Source of the DNA: Turritopsis dohrnii
Taxonomy: Eukaryota; Cnidaria; Hydrozoa; Anthoathecata; Oceaniidae
DNA length: 64,000 nucleotides
Direction of reading: 5' to 3'
Assembly: GCA_027922465.2 (NCBI GenBank)
Contig: BQMF02000206.1
Span: 124,001 to 188,000, forward strand
Shown: positions 12,367-23,267 of the stretch, piece by piece
Position numbering within the stretch: position 1 is the stretch's first letter
How the letters are laid out: every line of letters begins with the position of its first letter
Made by a program: the position numbers and the translations under genes
The notes under the pieces: generated by a model
Databases searched by the model: none
Seen by the model: the letters and a program-made list of their open reading frames with translations, nothing else
Told to the model about the DNA's origin: nothing

Positions 12367-12747
12367 GAGGTGAATTTTTTTGAAAAAAAATTTTTTTCAA
12401 TATTTCCTTTCAATTTTTTATTTAAAAACAGATTCTGCAATCAGAATTTTAAAATTCCAAATAATTATGGAGTTATTAGCAAAAACCAAAAGGCAAAAAA
12501 ATCTTTGTTTACACAAGTAATTAATCTCGCTTTATTATCCTTAAAAATAAAACCAGGTGGTTTTCTTTATAATTATACACACTATCATTATTCAATGAGA
12601 TAGTTTTCTAACTTTTCATACATTCCAACATCTCACATTCACAATAGAATTTGATCGCTATTCAATTTTGTTTACACAAGCGATGGAAGAAGAAAAAATC
12701 TTTAAATGTGATTTTCTCTGAAAGTAATTTTAGCTTGATGACCAACA

Positions 12748-13052
12748 TTTAAAGAGTTCCAACTCCCCTTGTGAACGAGATATAACCATGCGGGTTTTTT
12801 CATTTTGTTCAGTTGGCCTTTGCGCAAAAAAGTTTGCCACATATTTTGAAAAGAATCAGAATTCGCCCCGTGAGGGAGAGTTGAAGTTAAAGAATCAACG
12901 TTTTCATAGGGTCATGAACAAAAAGCTTTATATTTTTGGAAGTAATGAGTTTTAAAAAAAACTGTGGCAAACTTTTTTCGACAAATGATCATGGATTTCA
13001 AAAGTGCAATTTGTTTGAAAAAAAAGTGTAATGGAGGGGAGTTGGAACTTTT
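12748..13052. mobile_element. Small fold-back element (about 305 bp)
   Basis: The outer arms are AAAGAGTTCCAACTCCCCT (12748) and the complement AGGGGAGTTGGAACTTTTT near 13034-13052. An inner inverted pair AAAAAAGTTTGCCACA / TGTGGCAAACTTTTTT lies near 12825 and 12961. It has no coding capacity. Probably a MITE inserted into the 3' part of the LINE. Confidence 0.55.
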
Positions 13053-13196
13053 TAATTGAATGCGTTCTAAATTTTACTTTTTTTCTTCTAATTCCTGTCC
13101 TTTTCATTTTTAATAAACAAAATATGGATCATTAGACAGATAATTATATAAGGATTCAGAAAATATATACTTTTGATAAGAAAAAATCAACACATT

Positions 13197-14653
13197 TCAA
13201 ATTATCAGGGAAAAACTGAAATCATGCTTAGGAGGGTATGGACTATCCTTAACCTTGGATTTAAAAGATTGTAGATCATACTCAGCAGGAAAACAACTAT
13301 GAGGGAGAGAATTCCAGAGGCGAGCAGTCCGAGGGAAAAAGCTAGATGAATAAAAGTTCTTATGGCAAGTTGGGACCTGAACAGTCAAAGGATGAGAATT
13401 CGAAGAGAGGCGAGTGTTCCGAGAGAAAGTCTTAGGAGAAGGAGTCAGTTGATGCAAGTCATCCGAACAATGCCCATGAAAGTATTTATAGAAAAGAGAC
13501 AGGGAAGCAACGTTTCTCCGATGTGAGAGGGGGTGAAGATTAGCACAAAGATCAGGGCCAACTAAGTTAACTAAGCGCTTCTGAATACGATCGAGAAGAT
13601 GAATACAATGAGCAGAGGCTCCAGCCCAAAGGTGGCAGCAATACTCAAGACAAGGGCGAATAGTGGCCTTAAACATGTAAATGATAGATTTAGCCGAAAG
13701 TAAGTGACGGACCCGAAAAAGTGAGCCAACCTTCATAGCAGCAGATTTAGCAATGGACTCGATGTAAGAATTCCATGTGAAATTCTTTGTGAAGGTTAAA
13801 CCTAAAAGACGAACCTGAGATGACTCTGCAAGCTCACTTCCATTCATAAGAACAGAAGGAATTACAGGGTCCCTGAAACGATTAATAGAGAGAAGCTTAG
13901 TTTTCGAAGCATTGAAGGAAACCACCCATTTCTGACCCCATTCAACTACTGTCCTAAGATCGTCCTCCAACTCAGCAGCCATTTCAACCTTATCAAACAA
14001 GTCCTTAGTCCTTTCAAGAGACGAGTAAAGAGTAGTGTCGTCAGCGTAGATAGCAAGTTTGCAGAGAATACAATCGGGAAGGTCGTTGATGAAAATGAGA
14101 AAGAGGGTTGGACCAAGGACAGAACCTTGAGGCACCCCTGAATTAATAGAGTAAGAAGAAGACGAATGACCATCGAGAACCACCTTAATACTCCTGCCAC
14201 TGAGAAAGGACTTAATAAGATTCAAGAGTGAACCAGAAATGCCATAAGACTTCAACTTGTGAAGAAGGCCACGATGCCAAACCTTGTCGAATGCCTTGGA
14301 GATGTCAAGAGCAATAGCTCGTGTCTCACGACAAGCATTGAGGGACTGACATACACGTTCGGAGATGACGGTAAGAGCATCAGCAGTGGAACGACCAGAA
14401 CGGAAACCATACTGGTGATCAGAGAACAGATGAAGAGATTCTAGATGATGGGTGATGAAAGAGTTGATCAATGATTCGAAGACCTTACTTATAATAGAGA
14501 GAAGACTAATAGGACGATAGCATAAAGGGTCCGATCTCTCACCAGAGTTTTTGAAAACAGGCACAACAGAAGCAATCTTCCAACAAGAAAGAAAACAATA
14601 TTCATCGATGCACTTCCTGAATAGCCTACAGAGTATGGGAGAGAGTTCAGGCG
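13197..14653 (-). pseudogene. LINE reverse transcriptase, 3' half
   Basis: The frame is open from the insertion junction (14658) to the stop at 13197. It begins CSPELSPILCRLFRKC and VVPVFKNSGERSDPLCYRP. Reverse transcriptase motifs appear in order: YRPISLL; the AIALDISKAFDKVWH block with the first catalytic Asp; SGVPQGSVLGP; and YADDTTLYS with the catalytic Asp pair. Then come the LLGLTF thumb motif and a C-terminal segment with RTARLWNSLP, typical of CR1/jockey-group elements. It would copy LINE RNA at the target site using the endonuclease encoded upstream. The 5' part of the same frame lies at 16498-17870, separated by the nested LINE. It is open here but disabled by that insertion, so it counts as a pseudogene. 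Confidence 0.85.
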
Positions 14654-14656
14654 AGC

Positions 14657-14706
14657 ATCAATCAATCAATCAATCCATCCATCAATCAATCAATCAATCA
14701 ATCAAT
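14657..14706. repeat. (ATCA)n microsatellite at LINE 5' junction
   Basis: About twelve tetranucleotide copies of ATCA, with one ATCC variant patch, lie exactly between the target-site duplication and the truncated LINE sequence. It may be filler DNA from insertion or repair. Confidence 0.75.
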
Positions 14707-16492
14707 CCGGCTTTCGAAAAGGACACTGTACTAACACCACGTGTAAGAAAATCAAAAGTGATATCATCAAGGCAATGGACAGCGGTGAAGTTACTCTCTC
14801 CGTCATGGCTGACTTCTCAAAAGCGTTCGACACTGTTGACTTTGAAATACTGATCGAAAAACTCCATAAACTTAACTTCTCAAAATCAGCCTTGTTAACC
14901 ATGTCAAGTTACCTATCAAATCGCCGCCAATTCGTGCAAATCAACGACAAAGAATCGAACAGACTGACTGTACTGAACGGAGTCCCTCAAGGAAGTATCT
15001 CGGCCCTGTTCTGTTCAACATCTACGTTCACGACATGTCAACAAATACTAATGCCGAATGTATGCAATATGCGGATGACACCAGTTTATACCGCCACACA
15101 AAACCACCTCAGTTCGCCGATTGCGTTGAGAAGATCAATAAGGATATCAAAGATCTCCAGCGATGGTCGAGAAGCCAGAATCTACTATTCAACTCCAAAA
15201 AGACAAAAACTATGCTCTTTACAACCCAACAAATGGCCAGGCGACATCAGTTCGACTACGAGATAAAGTCGCTCGACGAGAAAACTATCGAACGTGTCCA
15301 AGAATTCAAGCTCCTCGGTGTAACCTTCAGTGAGGATATGAAGTGGAACGCCCATGTAAAGAAAGCAGCGTCAAAGGCATACGGGACCCTCAAGACTCTG
15401 TCCCGTATCAAACGATTCATACCATACCATCTACGCAAGCAGCTAGCCGAATCACTGGTGCTGAGCCAACTCGATTACGGTAACGCACTTTTCCTGAACG
15501 CACCATCATACCTTCATCAACAGCTTCAGAGAGTCCAGAATGCAAGTGCCAGTTTCGTAAGTGGCCGCTACTCAAACATATCAGATGTGGTTTCATTGAA
15601 ATGGCTACCGATATATGAGCGATCAGAATTTAGTATGGCCAAGCTTGCTTGGAAGTCCATAAATTCGTCAGCCTGGCCGAGTTTTCTTCCAATGAAAAGA
15701 ATGGCGCCCCGTGAAGGTTTGAGAAATCCTGTACATGCTGGTACGATGTTGGCTTGTCCAAACATGGTTGTGAATAGTTTTGAATACGATTCTTCGCGGG
15801 TATTCAACAGACTCCCGCAAAAGTGTCGGGATGAATTAAATTATAAAATATTTTGTAGTGAAACGAAAAAACATTTTTTAGACCAACGCCTTGCAAAGAG
15901 CCTTGCTAAGTTCTAGACTAGTTTACCAGTATATTTTAATAAGTCCTCCTATCCTTGGCATTATTCCTAGCCCTATTCCGCACTTCCAACAAGACCAATG
16001 CTACCAATATTCCTTTATCATATCTCCTTACCTTCATCTAGTCCTATTTTAGGTTTTAGATTACTTTTTGAGTTTGGTCTAAGTTCTATCTTTACTGCCA
16101 TGGAGGAATTAATATCTAAGTTTATATATATTATAACAGTTTTTGTTTTTTTTTCTAGTATTCGATTCTAACCTCAACTTGGTCCTACACATCGGTTTAC
16201 ATTACGTTAGTCCTTAGGTTAAGTCATGTCCCATTTCCTAGTTTTATCAACTTCAGTCGACATGCTTTTTGGTTTACGACTATCTGGGCCTTCTACTCTA
16301 CCTTCACCTTATCCACACCTAGCCACGTCCTATACTACGACTGTCTCTCTAATTTCTGCCAGTATTTTTTTTAATATACAATATTTTTTAGACGCTGCAT
16401 ATACATAATTTTCTCAATTTCCAGGTGAAGAGCCAATTGTAAAATTTTGGAGATACTGTGAAATATATCATTATTATTATCATTATTATTAT
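14659..16492 (+). mobile_element. Nested 5'-truncated LINE inserted in the minus-strand LINE
   Basis: It is flanked by the direct repeat AGCAT (14654-14658 and 16493-16497). Removing the insert and one AGCAT joins the host element's codons without a frame change (...L-Q-K | C-S-P-E-L...), which strongly supports these boundaries. The insert starts with an (ATCA)n run (about 14657-14706) and then enters reverse transcriptase sequence at SGFRKGH, so it is 5' truncated. It ends with a long 3' untranslated region and a short (TTA)n tail (about 16466-16492), typical of CR1-type ends. Confidence 0.85.
14704..15916 (+). pseudogene. LINE reverse transcriptase fragment (nested copy)
   Basis: The first frame reads SGFRKGHCTNTT, then TLSVMADFSKAFDTVDFEIL with the first catalytic Asp and GVPQGSI. 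It loses frame near 15000. The next frame, open to 15916, continues LFNIYVHDMSTNTNAE, QYADDTSLYRHT (catalytic Asp pair), LLGVTFSEDMKWNAHV and LVLSQLDYGNALF, ending in a C-terminal domain with VFNRLPQKCRDE. It is related to, but clearly different from, the host LINE's protein, and resembles the fragment at 50636. The endonuclease is absent because of 5' truncation. Not functional. Confidence 0.85.
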
Positions 16493-16497
16493 AGCAT

Positions 16498-17870
16498 TTT
16501 TGCAGAACGATTACAGGGATTTCGTCGGGACCAGTAGCCTTAGAAGAGTCGAGAGAACTAATAACATCCTAAACCATCTTGGGAGTTATGTTCAGAGAAG
16601 ACAAAACCACGTCAATTCTGGGGTCAATATCGGGCAAAACATGACCAGTGTCATCAAGGGTGGAGTTCCTGCTGAACTGTTTAGCAAAGAGCTCCGCCTT
16701 ACTAACAGCCGATGTCAACACCTCAGGACCGTTGAAGAGTGGTGGAATCAAAGACTTACCCTTATTAGAAAAGCTCCGATAGATACGCCAGAAATCACGA
16801 GACCCAATAGATTCAGATATAAGCCGATCATGGACCAGATTTCGATAGGTGCGTTTAGCCTCCTCAATGACTTTTTTACAGTCATTGCGAGCTCTGGTGA
16901 AAAGACGCCTGTTGTCTTCACTACTACAACGTTGATAACGATGGAAAAAATGATTACGATGGGCAATTGCAGCAGAAATGGCAGGAGAGAACCAGGGTGT
17001 AGAGTGAGGTTTAACCTGATATTTACGAGAAGGAACAAATTCATCAATACCAACCTGAAGCCAAGAAGAGATCTCCACTGCACACGAATCAAATCTCGAA
17101 AGCTGTCCCAGTCACCACGATGGTATGAATAAAGTTTGCGATGAATAGGTGGATCCCGTGGGCAAGCGGAATTAAAGTCAATGGCTACGTTGACAACAGA
17201 ATGATCAGAATTACCTAAAGGAGCAGATGTTGATGTTTTGCAAATGTTCGGGTTAGACGAAAGGAAAAGGTCAAGTAAAGAAGGCTCCTGATCAGCTCGA
17301 TCAGGTACGCGAGTGGGAGAGTTTACAAGCTGAGTAAGAGAGTGAGAGATAGCAAAGTTGAAAGTGTCAATGCCAGATAGGGAGGTAGTGTGTGAGAAAG
17401 GTAACCAGTCAGCATGATGAATATTGAAATCACCGAACACAAAGATATTAGCAGAAGAGTGAGTTGTGAGAGCTTTATCAATATTTTCCGAGATAGAATT
17501 GATGACGCTGCACGACTGAGAAGATGGGGAGCGATACATAAAGAAAAGATAACTGGTTGAATGCAAGAGAGAAAGACGTAGACAGATGAAAGATTCGTCA
17601 GGAGATTCGAGATTCAATTGACGACTGACAGGAAGACAGTCACGAACATAGATACCAAGGCCGTGCATAAGAATAGATGAGTCCTTGCGATTAATAGGAA
17701 GATAGCCAGGTACATCGAAGTCAGAAGAGCTAATAGAAGGGTTAAGATTAGTTTCACAAATAGCAAGAATGTCTGGAGATGAGTTGGCTAGAAAAGATTC
17801 CAAATGAGAGAAGTTCCCACGAAGTCCACGAATATTAGAGAAGGAAAGTGAGAAAGACGTTGGCGATTTA
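16498..17870 (-). pseudogene. LINE endonuclease and linker, 5' half
   Basis: Minus-strand frames read NIRGLRGNFSHLESFL, then DILAICETNLN (the Glu of the exonuclease-endonuclease-phosphatase fold), VFGDFNIHH (Asp/Asn pair), LLDLFLSSNP and GNSDHSVVNV (the SDH catalytic motif). A frameshift near 17080-17105 moves into the frame PSRKYQVKPHSTPWFSP, AIAHRNHFFHRYQR and RNLVHDRL, then the pre-RT linker SSKATGPDEIPVIVLQKC. A TAG stop interrupts this just before DVISSLDSSKATGPD. The domain would nick target DNA for LINE insertion. Its continuation is the reverse transcriptase at 13197-14653. Confidence 0.85.
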
Positions 17871-18095
17871 CGAGTACCCGATTTAGATTTACTAGAATTT
17901 TACATTTTTTTCATAATGAGGAGAAAGAAATCCAGAGTTGTGTTGGCTGAAGAACTCGTGCTAGAGGATTATTTCAATATAGGTTTGCTGTTAGCTATGA
18001 ACCTATTGTCGTAACAAAAGCAATGCTGTGGCCTCTAAGGATGCAAACCGTTACAGCAGCAGGGCGCCGTCCAAGCGCAACTTGGTAGCCAGTAT

Positions 18096-20312
18096 AATGG
18101 GAAAAAACAGCAGATTATTAGTTTAACATGGCAATAGTTTTTTCCTTTTAAAGGAGGGTTTACACGTAAAGATTCTTGAAAAATTTTTCTTTTAAGCAGG
18201 TGTTTTTAATGCTTTAAATTTAAATTGTACACCAAAAACTCAGCTTCAGCCTCTGAACTCATTAATTATTCATGACCTGCGGTTCTAAACCCAAGTTAAA
18301 CAAAATATAATAGGTCCTTTATTCGGAAATTTGCCCCCACAACCTTAATCATTACCTGGTGGTCGACAGGAATAGAGTTGACAACGAGCAAAACAATTTC
18401 CAGGAAACAGCATTATAGGCAATAAGTGGATTTACTGTTTTTGCTTTCTGTTTTACTTTTCAGTTTTGGATTAAAATCCCAGACATTTTTTTTGCACTTG
18501 CAACAACAGCTCAAGTTGTTCTGTCACACGAAACAAGTGAACCAATATGGTCTCCATTGTTGAAACTTATAAAGTCTGTTTTCTTTGTTTATAAGGTTAA
18601 ACCAGTATTTGTTAATTATTCAAACGTTTCTGACCAACCTCGTTCCCAGGGCTTCTTGCCTTTTTGATATACGGACGGCGGCAGTACGAAATATTGAGTT
18701 AAACCTAAGTAACGGAATTAGCGGCCCGAATAAGCACCCCTGCCGAATAACCGCCCCCGAAAACAAAAGAGGGCGATTATTTCGCAATAGCAGTCATCGG
18801 TAGGAGGGGCTTATTTGAGACAAGCGAAAGATAATAAATATAGTGTAGTTGTCATTGTATTCATTGCTTCAAAGAAAATCAGCCCTGTAAAGCCGGAAAA
18901 GAAACTTTAAGAAGTCAACTTTCAATTTTGACAGAAAAAGATGCTGATCCATTTCAGGTTGATGAAATCGACATTGCCACAACAGCACCTGATTTCCTTG
19001 TTATCGATTCTGACCATGAAGAAGACGTAGATATCGACATTTAGTTTAGTTGACATAATTTCGGACATTATTTGAGAAAGAAAAAATAAATTTTCCTTGT
19101 CATGATATGAAAATTTAATAAGCGCCCCTGCTGCCTGAATAAGCGCCCCTCTAAAGGTTGAAATTTTAAATAAGCACCCCGGGTGCTAATTTCGTCATTT
19201 ACGGTAATCAAAAATTAATCTTCTCGTTATTCTCTTTTTAATAAAGCTTTACGCCCTGAAGAATATCTTCAATTTTATAACAGAAACTCGACTAACAACT
19301 TTCTGAAGTACCAACAGAATAACGGTATGAGAACATAGTGAACTAAACGACTCGGCCGTGGCTAAAAAACGTATTGTCAGCGGAAGACATTCTGCGGAGT
19401 ACATGAACTTTTAAAATAATTTTTAAAATTTCTTTCATTGCAGAAAAAGTTATGCGAAACATGTCCGTAAAACTATCTGTGTCCTCAAATCACAGCTCAG
19501 GTACAATATTTCTTTTCCCTATAGTTTAATCCTTTGGTTTTTTCTCGCGTTTGTTTCGTCTCGTCTCGTCAACCGAATCCAAGCGCTCCAGACAGAGAGT
19601 GCTCTAGCAAACTTTGCATTTGCCACGTTGAAAAGAAATGTTAAATACATCAATAAAAAGTTTTTTGGATGGAACGAATTTTACAAATTTACCATCAACC
19701 ATGTCGTTCAAACGCTTAGGACGGACCATGTTGGATCCAATAGGTTGAAACCCTTTAATCCAGTTTTAACCATCCAATTATACTCAAAAAACTTTGGTTT
19801 TCAACATTCGAAATGAAGAAATGAAGCAATTATTAAGTAAGAACAAGGCTATGTAAACGCCCAATAACAAAAGATCTTGCTCATTTTTGTTTTTTCTCAA
19901 TAATATGATAATATTTTCTGAATCTAGATTCAGCCTGGATAAATTTGTGACCTCCAGAAAACATATTTTGTTTTGAATCTCAATCTTCCGTATCATTGCC
20001 ATTATGAATTTACATTTTCCGATTCAGCACATCACTTCGTTGATTGTTATTCCCTCTTTTTCCCGGATTGCTATCAAGTTTCTCCTCGTTCCTATACATT
20101 CTATAGTTACACTAATTACATTTGTTATTACTTAGTAATATGGACTCCTTATTTTCATATCGCAGTGGAATAATTATTTGTTTAATCACATGGTTGCGTG
20201 AAATTTGATTGACGTCGTCAATGGCGTTATTTTGAAATTTCCCGCTGTTTTGTAATTTCCCGCTGATAATTTGTAATTTCCCGTGTTTTCTTTTTTCAAC
20301 ATTCGAATAGCC
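18096..20312. other. Gene-free region with GAATAAGCGCCCC repeats
   Basis: Several copies of GAATAAGCRCCCC occur at about 18725, 19137 and 19175, near ACGRAATTAGC-like sequence at both sides (about 18709 and 19185-19205). This suggests a degraded inverted-repeat element around 18709-19205. A short acidic peptide frame and the other open stretches lack recognisable domains. Near 20225-20285, TTTGTAATTTCCCGCTG repeats. No gene is supported. Confidence 0.4.
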
Positions 20313-20351
20313 AATCGCTATGGAAGCCGATTGTTATGGAAGCCGATTGTC

Positions 20352-20530
20352 ACATATTTTTGATATACTAAGAATATCAAATGATATACTTGGTATATCA
20401 CTTGATATACTAAGTATATCACTTCACACCTTTTGATATTCCTAGTATATCATTTGATATACCAAGTATATCAATTGATATTCTTAGTATATCAATTTTT
20501 ACTTTGAATATCAACTGATATTCTAAGTAG
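20352..20530. repeat. Array of quasi-palindromic 21-bp units (TGATATACTWAGTATATCA)
   Basis: Units such as TGATATACTAAGTATATCA, TGATATACTTGGTATATCA and TGATATTCTTAGTATATCA repeat head to tail about eight times. Each is itself nearly self-complementary. Matching arrays occur at about 20945-21165 and in reverse order at 21680-21860. Such subterminal arrays are typical binding platforms for transposases. Confidence 0.85.
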
Positions 20531-21215
20531 ATCAAACCAAATTCGATATTGATGAAAACAAAGTAGATATTTAAGAAATGTTCTCGATGAACCAATATAA
20601 TTTTTTTTGAAATGGATCATAATGCAACAGCGCGCCAAACAAACTAAACTTGCGAAGTCAGAACGAGGAGGTATACCTTATAGATGATAAGAGACCACGA
20701 GGAAAAGTAAACATGCTTAAATTTTCTATACATAAAACAGTTCTTTCAAGAACTCCATCATGGCAATTTTTTCTTCTTATAAATATTCTAAGTAGCCACA
20801 TAGATTTAGTGGCAGCACCTGCTCCTACGTGAGAAGGACGACAAGTTGCTCATCATCAGAGAGCATCAGTAAGTGAGACAAATTTAACCGTAACGATAAC
20901 ACATTCGTCTGCGACAATCTATGGAAGCCGATTGTCACATATTTTTGATATACTAAGAATATCAAATGATATACTTGGTATATCACTTGATATACTAAGT
21001 ATATCACTTCACACCTTTTGATATTCCTAGTATATCATTTGATATACCAAGTATATCATTTGATATTCTTAGTATATCAATTTTTACTATGAATATCAAC
21101 TGATATTCTAAGTAAAGTTTGATATACTAGGTTTATCACAAGTGATACTTAGTATATCAGTTATTTCAAAATTCCCGGCAGACGAATGTGTTATCGTTAC
21201 GGTTAAGCTTGTCTC

Positions 21216-21500
21216 GTTTATTAAACTAGTTCAACTTTAGTTCAACTTGACAGGATTGTATAATCATCAATTGTGCGACGGACTCCTCTAATTTTTCTCC
21301 ACGCACTCGTTGGAGGGCTTCTTGGACTGTTCCTACTGATGCTCTCTGATGATAAGCAGCTTGTCGCCCTTCTCGCGTAGGAGCAGGTGCTGCCACTAAC
21401 TCTATGTGGCTACTTGGAATATTCATAAGAAGAAAAAATTGCCATGATGGAGTTCTTAAAAGAATTGTTTTATGATGTATAGAAAATTTAAGCATGTTTA
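21216..21500 (-). other. Internal captured sequence of the palindromic element
   Basis: The minus strand has an open 89-codon frame (21226-21495) containing LRTPSWQFFLLMNIPSSHIE and LVAAPAPTREGRQAAYHQRA. The same peptide, with a deletion and several substitutions, is readable on the + strand of the left arm (20650-20832). I do not recognise it. It could be captured host sequence or ordinary internal DNA of the element. The two diverged copies keep partial reading frames, which is not proof of coding function. Confidence 0.3.
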
Positions 21501-21881
21501 CTTTTCCTCGTGTGGTCTCTTATCATCTATAAGGTATACCTCCTCGTTCTGACTTCGCAAGTTTAGTTTGTTTGGCGCGCTGTTGCATTATGGTTCATTT
21601 CGGGAAAAATTTTATTGGTTCATCGAGAACATTTCTTAAATATCTACTTTGTTTTCATCAATATCGAATTTGGCTTGATCTACATAGAATATCAGTTGAT
21701 ATTCATAGTAAAAATTGATATACTAAGAATATCAATTGATATACTTGGTATATCAAATGATATACTAGGAATATCAAAAGGTGTGAAGTGATATACTAAG
21801 TATATCAAGTGATATACCAAGTATATCATTTGATATTCTTAGTATATCAAAAATATGTGACAATCGGCTTCCATAGATCGC

Positions 21882-23267
21882 ACATGAAATTGACAACTTT
21901 CGAATGTTTTGATTTACGCTCTCATTTGTTTCTTTTACAAAAGGAAGATATGTTGATGTTATTCTTGAATTACTTTTGTGATTTTTACTTCATTTGCCAC
22001 CACCTTGGGTCCTTGTCACCATCTGATTAACCAGTAATCACATGTTTAGTTTTCCAAATTTCCTTCTCAAACATGTGATTACTAGTACTAATTTCATTTC
22101 AAGCAAAACAACTTTGATTCTTCTCAGTTTCATTCTATTTTATTTGCTTATAGTAAGTATATAAAAAATAAATTCACATCAAAATATTTTCGTCGACCTC
22201 CTGATGATCATCGTCATCACTGAAGAGTTGACATGAGGTCGACGAAATCCCTTTCAAACGACGTGATACTAGTTAGCCATAACACGATGTTTAAACAGAA
22301 ATTCAGGAAAGGTCTAATTCCAGTTTTTATCCAATATCTTTTTCTGACAGGATTTTTAGAACATCCACAAAGGTTAGAATGGTCCGACAGAGCTTCTATA
22401 TTCATCGTAATTTACATCATAGCAGCGTTCAACTTTTTTGGAAATTCCAACACTATTTATTCGCAATTTTCGCGATTTTTGCAAAAAAACCGCAAAATTA
22501 AATCCACGTGAAATCAATAAAAATTCGGCCGACCGCGAAATTAAACCACGCTAAATTGAATTTTGAAGACCTTATTTTTTAAAGTTTTTTATCTAATAGG
22601 GTAGAATAATTTTCAAATATTCTTTCTCTGCTTACATGATAAGCTAAAATTTGGAGACCGATTTCTTTATATTTTGGCTCAATGTAAAGACATTGCAACC
22701 CTATTTTATCACGTTGTCCCATCATTTCGATAATTCTGCTGAGTTTTCTATATCGTCAGCTAGACAAATGATTACACAGTACAGTACTGCATGGATCTTA
22801 CATAAATTAGCACTAAAATGCAGCACTAGCGTAAATACAGCATATTTCTTAAAATTGTTTCACTAGCTGGTTACACTAGGTTGCAGTACTATGTCCTAGA
22901 CTTAGATTCTAATCGAAAAGGCAAGAGAACCTGGGTTAGATGTTGGTGTGCAATATAGCAGAGATTACTTTGACGACAACTCGATTTTATTTTACTAAAT
23001 TAGTTGAATTTACTTTCAATATTTATTTATTTTCAGTAAAATGTTCAGGCTTTTCCATAAAAGAGACGCCCTTTTCAGTGAAGAATTGTATTTGTTTTAA
23101 ACATAATTGAATTCATGAAATAAACAATATATGAATTAAATTTCTTTTTCAAAAAATAAATGACTTTTAAAGAAATTAAAAAATTGGGCGAGAACTAAAC
23201 AGAGGAAGCCTTTCGTATCGAAACTTCATCTTTTCAAAGTTGTTTTTCTGATGAATTTTACGAAGCG
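21882..23267. other. Gene-free region upstream of receptor gene
   Basis: It contains an inverted pair TTCGTCGACCTC / GAGGTCGACGAA (about 22190 and 22235) and a segment near 22290 (TTCAGGAAAGGTCTA) that resembles the end of the small element at 50032-50277. A piece near 22470-22550 is rich in CGCGAAATTAAA. No exon is recognisable. Confidence 0.4.

Larger units (their letters stand above)
12181..18095 (-). mobile_element. Minus-strand non-LTR retrotransposon (CR1/jockey-like LINE), interrupted
   Basis: On the minus strand the order is an AP-endonuclease region (about 17870 to 17100), a linker, reverse transcriptase, the ORF end at 13197, and a 3' untranslated region ending in about 23 A's (poly(T) on + at 12181-12203). 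The 5' boundary near 18095 is approximate: the region 17880-18095 is non-coding on this strand and is assumed to be the element's 5' part. A second LINE on the opposite strand is inserted at 14659-16492. Within the coding region I find one frameshift near 17080-17105 and one TAG near 16570; the rest reads through. A small inverted-repeat element (12748-13052) lies between the ORF and the tail. Confidence 0.8.
20319..21875. mobile_element. Giant palindromic (fold-back) non-autonomous DNA element
   Basis: The outer ends are TATGGAAGCCGATTGTCACA (20335; a 16-bp partial copy also sits at 20319) and its reverse complement ending at 21875. They are flanked by near-identical 6-bp repeats AATCGC (20313-20318) and GATCGC (21876-21881). 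The left arm (20335-20912) and right arm (21178-21875) are near-identical inverted copies, except that the left arm lacks about 120 bp present in the right. The loop holds yet another copy of the left end (from 20920). The terminal TATGGAAGCCG equals the end of the integrase/HECT transposon at 54089-59431, as does the 6-bp duplication size. The arms encode the same short peptide-like frame on opposite strands, with no transposase. Confidence 0.75.

Noticed and set aside
16458..17132. 224-codon plus-strand frame
   Set aside because: Antisense shadow of the minus-strand LINE endonuclease/linker; its start is the (TTA)n tail of the nested LINE.
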